A DNA stretch of 62,259 bases. Source: Rhodospirillaceae bacterium. GTDB taxonomy: Bacteria > Pseudomonadota > Alphaproteobacteria > UBA8366 > Aestuariispiraceae. Made by a program: the position numbers and the translations under genes. The stretch is taken from contig PAQY01000018.1 in assembly GCA_002709955.1 (NCBI GenBank), positions 77,508-139,766 on the forward strand, given 5' to 3'. The notes below the pieces were generated by a model. The model made no database searches and was not told the origin of the DNA. It saw nothing but the letters and a program-made list of their open reading frames with translations. Positions 18,607 to 27,556 of the stretch are shown piece after piece; the stretch's first letter is position 1, and each line of letters starts with the position of its first letter.

Positions 18607-21459
18607 ATGTCCAATACGACGATTTCCGTGCGCGGCGCGCGTGAGCACAATCTGAAGAACGTGGATGTTGACCTGCCCCGGGACAAACTGGTGGTGATTA
18701 CGGGGCTCAGCGGGTCCGGTAAATCCTCTCTGGCCTTTGATACGATCTATGCCGATGGTCAGCGTCGCTATGTCGAAAGCCTGTCTGCCTATGCGCGGCA
18801 ATTCCTGGAGATGATGCAGAAACCGGACGTGGATCTGATTGAAGGATTGTCTCCGGCGATTTCCATCGAACAGAAGACGACATCCAAAAACCCCCGCTCC
18901 ACCGTCGGCACGGTTACGGAGATTTATGACTACATGCGCCTTCTCTGGGCGCGGGTGGGTATTCCCTATTCCCCGGCAACGGGCCTGCCGATTGAAAGCC
19001 AGACGGTCAGCCAGATGGTGGATCGCATCATGGATATGGGCGATGGAAAACGTCTGTATCTGCTGGCCCCGCTGGTGCGCGGGCGCAAAGGGGAATATCG
19101 CAAGGAATTCGCTGAATTGCAGAAGCGCGGTTTCCAGCGCGTGAAAGTGGATGGCAAATTCTATGAGATCGAAGAAGTCCCCACCCTGGACAAGAAGTTG
19201 AAACACACAATCGATGTGGTCGTGGACCGTGTTGTCGTGCGCGACGATCTTCAGTCACGCCTGGCCGATTCGATTGAAACCGCCTTGCAGATTTCCGATG
19301 GATTGCTGTTTGCGGAAAATGCTGATGATGGCGATCAGGTAATCTTTTCCGCCAAATTCGCCTGCCCCGTCTCCGGCTTCACAATTGAGGAAATTGAGCC
19401 GCGCCTGTTCAGCTTCAACAATCCCTTCGGTGCCTGTCCGACCTGTGACGGGCTGGGAACGGATATGGAATTTGATGTTGAACTGATCGTACCCGACAAG
19501 ACAAAATCTCTGTGGCAAGGCGCGATTGCCCCCTGGTCGACCTCGACCTCCCCCTACTACAAGCAAACACTGGAAGCTATTGCACGGCACTACAACGCCT
19601 CCCTGAAAACGCCCTTTGGGGAATTGGATGAGAAGGTTGCGACCTGCATCCTGCATGGTAGCGGCGACGAGGAAATCGAGTTTAGGTACGACGACGGCCT
19701 GCGCTCTTACAAGACCACCAAGCCGTTCGAAGGCGTTATCCCGAATATGGAACGTCGCTTTCGGGAAACAGAATCCAGCTGGTCCCGGGAAGAGCTGGCA
19801 AAGTATCAGGCCGTCACCCCCTGCCCGGCCTGTAACGGCTATCGCCTGAAGGCAGAAGCCCTGGCCGTGAAGGTCGGCGGCTGTCATATCGGCGAAGTCT
19901 CTCAAATGTCGATTGCTGAGGCTGGAACCTGGTTTTCCGCCCTCAACGAGCAACTAAGCGAGAAGCAGAAAGAAATCGCCTATCGCATCCTAAAAGAGAT
20001 TAATGAGCGATTGGGATTCCTGAACAATGTCGGCCTGGACTATCTGGCGCTCAGCCGGAATTCCGGCACATTGAGCGGTGGGGAAAGCCAGCGCATTCGT
20101 TTGGCCTCGCAAATCGGGTCGGGCCTGACGGGCGTTCTGTATGTCCTGGACGAACCCTCCATCGGTCTGCATCAGCGCGACAATGATCGCCTTCTGGATA
20201 CGCTGCGGCGGTTGCGGGATCTGGGCAATACGGTGATCGTCGTGGAACATGACGAAGACGCCATTCGCGCGGCGGATTATCTGGTGGATATGGGCCCGGG
20301 CGCGGGTATCCATGGCGGCCATGTCGTGGCAGCGGGGACACCCCAGGAAGTGCTGGCCAATCCCAACAGCCTGACCGCGCAATATCTGACCGGGGCCCAG
20401 GAAATCGCGATCCCCAAAACGCGCCGCAAGGGTCATAAGAACCAGTTCCTGAAAATCTTTGGTGCCAGGGAAAACAACCTGCAAACGGTGGATGCCACGA
20501 TCCCACTGGGCACCATGACTGTGGTGACCGGGGTCAGTGGATCGGGTAAATCAACCCTGATCATTGAAACCATGCAGCGGGCTTTGTCGCGCAGCCTGAT
20601 GGGGGCACGGGCGCATCCCGGCCTGCATAACAAGATCGAGGGAACGCAATTCCTGGACAAGATCATCGATATCGACCAATCGCCCATCGGGCGCACGCCG
20701 CGATCCAACCCGGCGACCTATACCGGGGCCTTCTCCCCCATTCGGGACTGGTTCTCCGGCCTGCCAGAAGCCAAGGCGCGGGGCTATCAGCCCGGCCGGT
20801 TCAGCTTCAACGTCAAGGGCGGCCGCTGTGAGGCCTGTCAGGGCGATGGCATGATCAAGATCGAAATGCACTTCCTGCCCGATGTGTATGTGCAATGCGA
20901 CCAATGCCACGGCCATCGCTATAACCGCGAGACGCTGGAAATCAAATATCGCGACAAGTCGATCGCCGATGTGCTGGACATGACCGTTGATGAGGGCGCA
21001 GATTTCTTTAAGGCCGTCCCCGCCATCCGCGACAAGCTGATCACGCTACAGCGCGTGGGTCTGGGCTATATCAAGGTCGGACAACAGGCGACCACCCTAT
21101 CGGGCGGCGAGGCGCAGCGGGTCAAACTGGCTAAGGAACTCTCCAAAAAAGCAACGGGCCGCACCCTGTATGTGCTGGACGAGCCCACCACGGGCCTGCA
21201 TTTCCATGACGTGCGCAAACTGTTGGAAGTGCTGCAAACCCTGGTCGACAGCGGCAATACAATCGTGGTGATCGAACACAATCTGGAAGTCATCAAATGC
21301 GCCGATTGGATCATTGATCTGGGCCCCGATGGCGGCACCCGTGGCGGCGAAATCGTCGCCCAGGGCACCCCGGAAGAAATCATCAAGGTCGCAAGATCCC
21401 ACACCGGCACCTATCTGGCCCCCTACCTGAACAAGGCCTCTCAGAAAAAGGCAGGGTGA
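18607..21459 (+). CDS. uvrA: UvrABC excinuclease subunit A
   Basis: A 950-residue damage-recognition ATPase of nucleotide excision repair. It has two ABC ATPase halves: Walker [15 protein letters not shown] and [14 protein letters not shown], with signatures [12 protein letters not shown] and [12 protein letters not shown]. The zinc fingers are seen as CPTCDG..CPACNG and CEACQG..CDQCHG. An earlier ATG at 18583 would add eight residues; ATG 18607 ([16 protein letters not shown]) fits the family. I found no clear alphaproteobacterial LexA box (GTTC-N7-GTTC) upstream. It is divergent from bfr. Confidence 0.97.
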   Translation: MSNTTISVRGAREHNLKNVDVDLPRDKLVVITGLSGSGKSSLAFDTIYADGQRRYVESLSAYARQFLEMMQKPDVDLIEGLSPAISIEQKTTSKNPRSTVGTVTEIYDYMRLLWARVGIPYSPATGLPIESQTVSQMVDRIMDMGDGKRLYLLAPLVRGRKGEYRKEFAELQKRGFQRVKVDGKFYEIEEVPTLDKKLKHTIDVVVDRVVVRDDLQSRLADSIETALQISDGLLFAENADDGDQVIFSAKFACPVSGFTIEEIEPRLFSFNNPFGACPTCDGLGTDMEFDVELIVPDKTKSLWQGAIAPWSTSTSPYYKQTLEAIARHYNASLKTPFGELDEKVATCILHGSGDEEIEFRYDDGLRSYKTTKPFEGVIPNMERRFRETESSWSREELAKYQAVTPCPACNGYRLKAEALAVKVGGCHIGEVSQMSIAEAGTWFSALNEQLSEKQKEIAYRILKEINERLGFLNNVGLDYLALSRNSGTLSGGESQRIRLASQIGSGLTGVLYVLDEPSIGLHQRDNDRLLDTLRRLRDLGNTVIVVEHDEDAIRAADYLVDMGPGAGIHGGHVVAAGTPQEVLANPNSLTAQYLTGAQEIAIPKTRRKGHKNQFLKIFGARENNLQTVDATIPLGTMTVVTGVSGSGKSTLIIETMQRALSRSLMGARAHPGLHNKIEGTQFLDKIIDIDQSPIGRTPRSNPATYTGAFSPIRDWFSGLPEAKARGYQPGRFSFNVKGGRCEACQGDGMIKIEMHFLPDVYVQCDQCHGHRYNRETLEIKYRDKSIADVLDMTVDEGADFFKAVPAIRDKLITLQRVGLGYIKVGQQATTLSGGEAQRVKLAKELSKKATGRTLYVLDEPTTGLHFHDVRKLLEVLQTLVDSGNTIVVIEHNLEVIKCADWIIDLGPDGGTRGGEIVAQGTPEEIIKVARSHTGTYLAPYLNKASQKKAG

Positions 21460-21462
21460 GGC

Positions 21463-21873
21463 TTATCCCTCTTTGGGCTTCGGACCCACAATAGGGCCGC
21501 CGGCGTCGATCCAGGATGTGAAGCCATCGGTGATATGGGCGACATTTTGCATGCCCATATCCTGCAAGGTCGCGACCGTGATGGCAGACCGCCAGCCGGA
21601 CGCGCAGTGGAAGATAAACGTCTTATCCTCCCCAAAAATCGGCTTGAAGTAAGGGCTGTCTGGATCGACCCAGAATTCCACCATGCCGCGCGGGCAATGG
21701 AAGGCCCCTTCAATATACCCCACCCGCTCCCGCTCTCTGGGATCACGCAAATCGACGATCACGACATCATCGCGCTGGGCCATCTCAATCGCCTCTGGCG
21801 CATCGACTTCGCGAATACGCGCCTTGGCGTCGGCGACCATCTGGGCACTGCTCATTTTCAAGGGTTGGGGCAT
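21463..21873 (-). CDS. Single-domain rhodanese-like protein
   Basis: 136 residues with one rhodanese domain. VVIVDLRDPRERERVGYI is the typical N-terminal part, and the catalytic loop is CASGWRSA with the cysteine nucleophile in FIFHCASGWRS. It probably carries sulfane sulfur in the cytoplasm. Partners are unknown. It lies 16 bp downstream of the thioesterase gene, so the two are probably co-transcribed, and it converges closely with uvrA. Confidence 0.88.
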   Translation of the reverse strand: MPQPLKMSSAQMVADAKARIREVDAPEAIEMAQRDDVVIVDLRDPRERERVGYIEGAFHCPRGMVEFWVDPDSPYFKPIFGEDKTFIFHCASGWRSAITVATLQDMGMQNVAHITDGFTSWIDAGGPIVGPKPKEG

Positions 21874-21889
21874 GCGTGATCTCCTGATT

Positions 21890-22276
21890 TCAATTCATCG
21901 GGCGGGGTTTGCGGTCACTATCGATGGACACATAGGTATAAGTCCCCTCCGTCACCAACACCCGTTCCATGGTTTCGCTGCGCAAGGCCCAGGTCTGGAT
22001 ATTGACGGAAATCGATGTTCGCCCTGTTTTCAAGATGGTGGTATAGCAGCACACAACATCACCGACAAAAACCGGCAGATAGAATGTCATCGTGTCGACC
22101 GCGACGGTGACGACCCGGCCTTTCGCGCAATCGCGTGCAGCAATGCCGCCCGCCACATCCATTTGGGACAAGACCCATCCGCCAAAAATATCACCCGCAG
22201 GGTTCGTATCCGCGGGCATAGCGATTGTGCGAATCTGCAATTCTCCCCGTGGCGCAGGCTTGGAATCCGTATTCAT
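21890..22276 (-). CDS. YciA-type acyl-CoA thioesterase
   Basis: A 128-residue hotdog-fold thioesterase of the acyl-CoA hydrolase (YciA/BACH) type. The motif ADTNPAGDIFGGWVLSQMD, with catalytic Asn and Asp, is characteristic, followed by VDTMTFYLPVFVGDVV. It hydrolyses acyl-CoA, perhaps in fatty acid turnover; the chain-length preference cannot be read. ATG 22276 is preferred over an in-frame TTG at 22285. It is divergent from parE. Confidence 0.88.
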   Translation of the reverse strand: MNTDSKPAPRGELQIRTIAMPADTNPAGDIFGGWVLSQMDVAGGIAARDCAKGRVVTVAVDTMTFYLPVFVGDVVCCYTTILKTGRTSISVNIQTWALRSETMERVLVTEGTYTYVSIDSDRKPRPMN

Positions 22277-22364
22277 GATCGTCAAATCCTATATCTTGTG
22301 GTTAAATGCCATTCGCTACACTCTATAAGCTTGCGAGCGCCCGTCCAGCCCGTATAATGACATT

Positions 22365-24353
22365 ATGAGCGACCTATTCCAAAGCACTGTTAAGCAGCAA
22401 GATGACTATTCCGCCAAGGACATTGAAGTTCTGGAGGGATTAGAGCCTGTGCGCCGCCGCCCCGGCATGTATATCGGGGGCACGGACGAGCGCGCCTATC
22501 ACCATCTGGTCGCCGAAGTCCTGGATAATTCCATGGATGAGGCCGTGGCCGGTCACGCCAGCCGGATCGAATTGGAACTGTCCGAGGACGGGTCCTGTAC
22601 GGTCCGCGACAACGGGCGTGGCATCCCGATTGATCCGCATCCGAAATACAAAGACAAATCCGCGCTGGAAGTCATTCTGACCACGCTGCATTCCGGGGGC
22701 AAGTTTTCCGGCAAGGTCTATGCCACATCGGGTGGCCTGCATGGGGTTGGGGTTTCTGTCGTAAATGCCCTGTCGCAGAGCTTGATGGTTGAGGTTGCCA
22801 GGGACCGCGTTGTCTATCGCCAGTCCTTCAGCCGCGGCCTGCCTTTGGGCAAGCTGGAAAAGGTTGGCGATGCGCAGAACCGGCGCGGCACGACGATCAC
22901 CTTTACCCCGGACACAGAAATTTTCGGCACCAAGATCCACTTTGAACCGGAACAGCTTTATCGCATGGCGCGGTCCAAGGCGTATCTGTTCAAAGGGGTG
23001 GAGATTCGCTGGTCCTGCCCTGCCTCCATGCTGCGGGAAGGATCAGAGGTCCCACCAAAGGGTGTGCTGCATTTCCCCGGTGGCCTGAAAGACTATCTGA
23101 CCTATACGCTGGGCGACCGGGTCACCGTAACACCGCGCGCCTTTGCCGGTGCCTGGAAGGCAAGCGATGGCGTCGGACAGATGGAATGGGCGATGCATTG
23201 GCCCGCCGATGGCGACGGCTTCTGTCATACCTATTGCAACACCGTACCAACGCCCCAGGGTGGCACCCATGAAAGCGCGATGCGCTCTGCCCTGGCAAAA
23301 TCTTTGCGGGCCTATGGCGAATTGGTTGGCAACAAGCGCGCCACACAAATCACCGGCGATGATATCACGGGCGAAGCCAGCATCATGCTGTCAGTCTTCA
23401 TCCCCGATCCGCAATTCCAGGGTCAGACCAAGGAAAAGCTGGTCTCTGCCGATGCCGGAAAAATGGTGGAACCGGCACTGAAGGATCGTTTTGACCATTG
23501 GCTGGCGGAAGATCCCGCCTCTGCCAATGACCTGCTGGAGCGGATTCTGGAGCGGGTGGATGAGCGCCAGAAGCGCAAGGCCCAGAAGGAACAGCGACGC
23601 AAAACCCCGACCCGCAAGCTGCGCCTGCCGGGTAAGCTGGCCGATTGCTCCTCTGAAAGTGCGGAAGGCACGGAAATCTTCCTGGTCGAGGGCGACAGCG
23701 CGGGCGGCAGTGCGAAACAGGCGCGGGATCGCAAGACCCAGGCGATCCTGCCAATGAAGGGCAAGATCCTGAACGTCGCCTCCGCCTCTGCGGATAAGTT
23801 AAAGCAGAATCAGGAACTTAAAGATATCATCCAGGCGCTGGGCTGTGGCACGCGGGCGGATTTCCAATTGGACAAGCTGCGCTATGAACGGGTCGTGATC
23901 ATGACCGATGCCGATGTCGACGGCGCGCATATCGCCTCTTTGTTGATGACATTCTTTTATCGCGAAATGGCGGGATTGATCGAATCCGGGCGTCTGTTCC
24001 TGGCGCAACCGCCGCTGTATCGCCTGACCCAGGGCGGCAAATCTGTCTATGCCATGGATGATGTATCGAAAGACGCGCTGCTGAAATCCGAATTCAAACC
24101 GAATTCCAAGGTTGATATCAGCCGCTTTAAGGGTCTTGGCGAAATGCCTCCGGCGCAATTGCGGGAAACCACCATGGACCCGGCGCGTCGCACCCTGCTG
24201 CGCGTTCAATTGCCAGACCGCACACGCGATGACGAATTGGAAGAAAGCCGCCGCACCGCGCGGTTGGTGGAAACCCTGATGGGGAAAAAGCCGGAATTGC
24301 GCTTCCAATATATCCAGGATCACGCCCGCTTTATCGATGATCTGGACGTCTGA
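22365..24353 (+). CDS. parE: DNA topoisomerase IV subunit B
   Basis: A 662-residue GHKL ATPase subunit of topoisomerase IV, which unlinks daughter chromosomes. The ATP-binding part has LDNSMDEAVAGHA, DNGRGIPID and the loop TSGGLHGVGVSVVNALS. The Toprim domain has LVEGDSAGGSAKQAR and the MTDADVDGAHIASLL acidic cluster. The length and the PHPKYKDKSALEVILTTLHS segment favour ParE over GyrB. No parC is in the window. It is followed by a lipoprotein gene after 93 bp. Confidence 0.93.
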   Translation: MSDLFQSTVKQQDDYSAKDIEVLEGLEPVRRRPGMYIGGTDERAYHHLVAEVLDNSMDEAVAGHASRIELELSEDGSCTVRDNGRGIPIDPHPKYKDKSALEVILTTLHSGGKFSGKVYATSGGLHGVGVSVVNALSQSLMVEVARDRVVYRQSFSRGLPLGKLEKVGDAQNRRGTTITFTPDTEIFGTKIHFEPEQLYRMARSKAYLFKGVEIRWSCPASMLREGSEVPPKGVLHFPGGLKDYLTYTLGDRVTVTPRAFAGAWKASDGVGQMEWAMHWPADGDGFCHTYCNTVPTPQGGTHESAMRSALAKSLRAYGELVGNKRATQITGDDITGEASIMLSVFIPDPQFQGQTKEKLVSADAGKMVEPALKDRFDHWLAEDPASANDLLERILERVDERQKRKAQKEQRRKTPTRKLRLPGKLADCSSESAEGTEIFLVEGDSAGGSAKQARDRKTQAILPMKGKILNVASASADKLKQNQELKDIIQALGCGTRADFQLDKLRYERVVIMTDADVDGAHIASLLMTFFYREMAGLIESGRLFLAQPPLYRLTQGGKSVYAMDDVSKDALLKSEFKPNSKVDISRFKGLGEMPPAQLRETTMDPARRTLLRVQLPDRTRDDELEESRRTARLVETLMGKKPELRFQYIQDHARFIDDLDV

Positions 24354-24446
24354 TCGGGGCTAGGCCCTTTCCTCCCCCTTGACGTGATCCATTCGACCGC
24401 CCAGATCGGTATTCTGTTGGGGGGCTCAATCCGAAAGGAAATCGAT

Positions 24447-25025
24447 GTGATTCGTTTGACCTCCCGCATTGTCTCACTTCTCTGTGCTGCTATGATTCTA
24501 GCGTCTTGCGCTGGAACCGGGGCCACGGTTTACAAACAAAGTTACGCAGCGCTGTATCGCCAACAGGAAATCATCGCCAAGCATTACGAAACCGGGGTCA
24601 GTGTCGACACAATCGGCAGTTTTGCGGGTATGTCCTCGCCAGATTTAGGTCAATCTGTGGCCAGCGCGATGGATCAACATAATGAAGGCCCGCCCCTGCG
24701 CTTTTACGCCAGAACAGCGGACAACTGGGACAAGGATCATCATGCTGCGGTGTTATTTCAGCCCGCGCCGGATGCCCTGGCTTTCAAGCTGTGTGAAGGA
24801 ACCGCCGTTTCCAGTGCGAAAGGCAATCCCAACACCGCCCTGCTGGCCTATTGCCGCTATGGCAAACCATACAGCGATGTCTGGGTGACAATTCCTGCGG
24901 GCGCAAGGCCTGGGGACACGGCCTTTGAAGATGCCTTTGCCTTGGCAACGCGCCTGCTTCTGCCTGTTAATCCAGAAGGACGGGATCGGTGCGATTTCAA
25001 TTGTCAGCAGATGATTGGAAATTAG
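24447..25025 (+). CDS. Putative lipoprotein of unknown function
   Basis: 192 residues. The N-terminus is a lipoprotein signal: a basic start (IRLTSR), a hydrophobic core and the lipobox LASC, so Cys would become lipidated and membrane-attached. The mature part has paired cysteines (KLCEGTAV..AYCRYG and CDFNCQQM) that could form disulfides. The GTG start at 24447 follows AAAGGAAA. No family is recognised. A large hairpin follows its stop. Confidence 0.7.
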   Translation: MIRLTSRIVSLLCAAMILASCAGTGATVYKQSYAALYRQQEIIAKHYETGVSVDTIGSFAGMSSPDLGQSVASAMDQHNEGPPLRFYARTADNWDKDHHAAVLFQPAPDALAFKLCEGTAVSSAKGNPNTALLAYCRYGKPYSDVWVTIPAGARPGDTAFEDAFALATRLLLPVNPEGRDRCDFNCQQMIGN

Positions 25026-25053
25026 GGGGATGCGCTGTTCCTACCTTGAATAA

Positions 25054-25121
25054 AGAGGGGACATGGTTCCAGGATCGGTCGGGATTTTTCGCCGATCGCT
25101 TAGAATCCATGTCCCCCCTCT
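25054..25121. terminator. Long near-palindrome between convergent genes
   Basis: AGAGGGGACATGG (25054-25066) pairs with CCATGTCCCCCCTCT (25107-25121). Inside it, GATCGG pairs with CCGATC around a TTTTTCG loop region. The 68-bp structure lies between the lipoprotein gene and the convergent isochorismatase gene. It may be a bidirectional terminator or a small mobile-type repeat; no second copy was seen in the window. Confidence 0.55.
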
Positions 25122-25124
25122 ACA

Positions 25125-25778
25125 TCAGGCTTTTGGAATCGGGGTATGCAAAAGTTGCTGCTCCCACAGGAATGCGATGCCGCTGCCACCGGCATGATGC
25201 TTCAGGATCTCCGTCAATTCAGCAACATGGTCCGTCCAGGCCCAATCGCGCTGCCATTCCGATGCCACTGCCAGCCAGGTCATCATATTCGCACCGGCCA
25301 TAATCATGCGCTGGATGGCAACGTCATGCGCCTCAACTGAAACGCCCCCGGACGCATCGGTGACGACCGTGACATCCCAGCCCTCTCCCAAAGCCTGAAT
25401 TGCAGGCATGGCGACACAGACCTCCGTCCACAGGCCCGCGATAATCAATTGCTTCCGACCGGTTGCCTTGACCACATCAACGACGTTTGGATCTTGCCAG
25501 GTGTTGATCAGCGTCCGGTCGATCACCTCTTGATCGGGAAACACATCGGTGATCTGAGGGAAGATCAGTCCGCCCTGAACGGCAAGCACGCTTGTCAGGA
25601 TGGTGGGAACGCCATAGGCCTTTGCAGCCTTCGCCAGCCCTGTGGCGTTGTTCACAACCATTTGCGGCTCATGGCTGTTCAAATTGGCAAGCTGGAACGG
25701 CTGGTGATCGATCAGCACAAGAATGGAATCTTCCGGGCGAAGAAGGGAATTCAGGCCATTGCGAAACGTCATTTTCAT
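25125..25778 (-). CDS. Isochorismatase-family hydrolase (YcaC-like)
   Basis: 217 residues with the isochorismatase/cysteine hydrolase fold. The N-terminal strand LVLIDHQPFQL carries the catalytic Asp, and LWTEVCVAMPAIQALGEG carries the catalytic Cys in the xxVC motif. The best resemblance is to YcaC-type hydrolases of unknown substrate. It is divergent from a LysR-type gene that probably controls it. A second, shorter member of the same fold lies at 26818. The start ATG 25778 follows TAGGAA; an ATG 6 bp downstream is an alternative. Confidence 0.88.
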   Translation of the reverse strand: MKMTFRNGLNSLLRPEDSILVLIDHQPFQLANLNSHEPQMVVNNATGLAKAAKAYGVPTILTSVLAVQGGLIFPQITDVFPDQEVIDRTLINTWQDPNVVDVVKATGRKQLIIAGLWTEVCVAMPAIQALGEGWDVTVVTDASGGVSVEAHDVAIQRMIMAGANMMTWLAVASEWQRDWAWTDHVAELTEILKHHAGGSGIAFLWEQQLLHTPIPKA

Positions 25779-25925
25779 TTCCTAACTGCCGCGACGGGCG
25801 GCATTGGTTTTTCCAAATAGACCTGCACCAGGGGCAGCAGTGTCCGAAATCAGTATTGCCGTTCCTGTATTCGCGGCACTAGCATCCATGATCGACAAGC
25901 TGTGTCGCAGAATGAGGAACGCAAA

Positions 25926-26807
25926 ATGGAAATGGACGATCTTGAAATGTTCGTGGAAGTTGCTGATGCTGGGGGCGTTTCAGCGGCCGCCCGTCGGCTG
26001 GGACTTTCCAAATCCATTGTCAGCCGGCGTCTTTTCCGACTTGAAGCAGAACTGGGGGTGCAGCTGCTGTCCCGAACAACGCGGGGGGCCGCGCTGACCG
26101 AAGCGGGAACGACATTTCGCGACCACGCGGCGCGGATCACTGCGGAACTGGATATAGCCAAGGAAACGATCCTGCCGGACGGGGAGCTTCGCGGGCGATT
26201 GAGGGTTGCGATGCCGCTAACTTTCGGCGCAAATTATTTTGCTCCCGTACTGGCAGATATGGCACATCAGCACCCCCAGCTTCATATCCATGCCTCCTAT
26301 GGTGATCGCTTCGTTGATCTGATCGCGGAGGGTTTCGATTGCGCGATACGGGTGGGCTATCTTAAGGATTCCAACCTGGTGGCCAGACGGGTGGCCACAA
26401 TCTATGGCAAGCTTGTCGCCAGCCCGGATTATATCAAGGCGCATGGAGCGCCAGACTCACCCCAGGCGCTAATCGACCATGAGGCGCTGATGCAGGGCAC
26501 AGAATCGTGGCACCTGATGGATGGCGACAAGACTGTGACCGTCAATCCACAGGGGCGGTTCAAGGCGGATAACGGCACGGCTCTTGCCACCGCAGCGGTG
26601 GCGGGGCTGGGCATTGCCTATCTGCCAGACTGCATCACTCATGATTACATTGCCTCGGGCGCATTGGTATCTGTTATGCCTCAGCATCCGCCGCCCCCGG
26701 CCGGGGCCTTTGTCGTTCGCCCGCCAGGTCAGTATCCGGCCCGAAAGGTACGGATTCTAACCGACATGATGGTCGACTTCTTCAAACGGTCTCCCTATTT
26801 CGCATAA
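25926..26807 (+). CDS. LysR-type transcriptional regulator
   Basis: About 293 residues. The N-terminal winged helix-turn-helix is typical (MEMDDLEMFVEVADAGGV then AAARRLGLSKSIVSRRLFRLE). The C-terminal periplasmic-binding-type domain begins near LRGRLRVAMPLTFG and would sense a small effector. ATG 25926 has GAGGAA upstream; an in-frame start 24 bp earlier is less likely. It sits between two isochorismatase-fold genes, both on the other strand, and is divergent from the YcaC-like one. Confidence 0.92.
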   Translation: MEMDDLEMFVEVADAGGVSAAARRLGLSKSIVSRRLFRLEAELGVQLLSRTTRGAALTEAGTTFRDHAARITAELDIAKETILPDGELRGRLRVAMPLTFGANYFAPVLADMAHQHPQLHIHASYGDRFVDLIAEGFDCAIRVGYLKDSNLVARRVATIYGKLVASPDYIKAHGAPDSPQALIDHEALMQGTESWHLMDGDKTVTVNPQGRFKADNGTALATAAVAGLGIAYLPDCITHDYIASGALVSVMPQHPPPPAGAFVVRPPGQYPARKVRILTDMMVDFFKRSPYFA

Positions 26808-26817
26808 GATTCTTCGA

Positions 26818-27360
26818 TCATGTCACCAGACCGCGCAGGTCTTTGAATTCCGGTGTTCCCGCCTGGCCCAGCCATTCAAACAGGACCATTTCCAGGGTGA
26901 CAACGGGAATGCCGGCCTGTAACAGCCGCGCCTTTGCTGCCTGAACACTGTCGGGTGACCTGCTGGATATGGCGTCACCGACGACAAAGACCTCATATCC
27001 GGCATTTTGAAAACCCAGGGCGGATTGCAGGACACAGACATGCGCTTCAACCCCGCACAGCACCAGCTGACGCCGCCGCGACCGTGTTAGGGCCTCCGTT
27101 ATCAGGGGTTCATCGGCACAGGAGAAATGAGTCTTTGCGAAAATCTCCTCCTGTTCCAGGGCCGCTGCAAGGGGCGCAACGGATGGCCCCAGCCCTTTTG
27201 GATATTGTTCGCTGCAGAATACCGGGATTGCGAGCCGCCGCGCAGCTTCGATCAGCTTCAAACTGGCGTTCAGCACATCACCGCCCTGATGCATTACAGG
27301 AAGCAATCGTTCCTGAATGTCTATAACACACAGCGACGCGCGGTCTCGTTTCATCAGCAT
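26818..27360 (-). CDS. Isochorismatase-family hydrolase (short)
   Basis: 180 residues with the isochorismatase fold: SLCVIDIQERLLPVM (catalytic Asp), the Lys region FAKTHFSC and LVLCGVEAHVCVLQSAL with the catalytic Cys. It is a nicotinamidase-like or ycaC-related hydrolase of unknown substrate. A longer frame would start at 27465, but ATG 27360 follows CAGGAG and starts where the family starts. It lies immediately downstream of, and convergent to, the LysR gene. Confidence 0.88.
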   Translation of the reverse strand: MLMKRDRASLCVIDIQERLLPVMHQGGDVLNASLKLIEAARRLAIPVFCSEQYPKGLGPSVAPLAAALEQEEIFAKTHFSCADEPLITEALTRSRRRQLVLCGVEAHVCVLQSALGFQNAGYEVFVVGDAISSRSPDSVQAAKARLLQAGIPVVTLEMVLFEWLGQAGTPEFKDLRGLVT

Positions 27361-27556
27361 TTTCGTCACTCCTGTTCCCAAAAAGCCCAAATATCGGTGA
27401 AAACGTAGCGTTCCGGCAACAGTTGGGCAACTCGCCGGGCAATTGCGGCCCCCTGATGTCGGCATAGATTGACAGGGTAAGCACGAGGCCTATAGTCCGG
27501 CGCAACTGAAAGCGCAGAAATCCCGGCCTTTTTGAGGGTCGACGAAGAAGGAAAGC

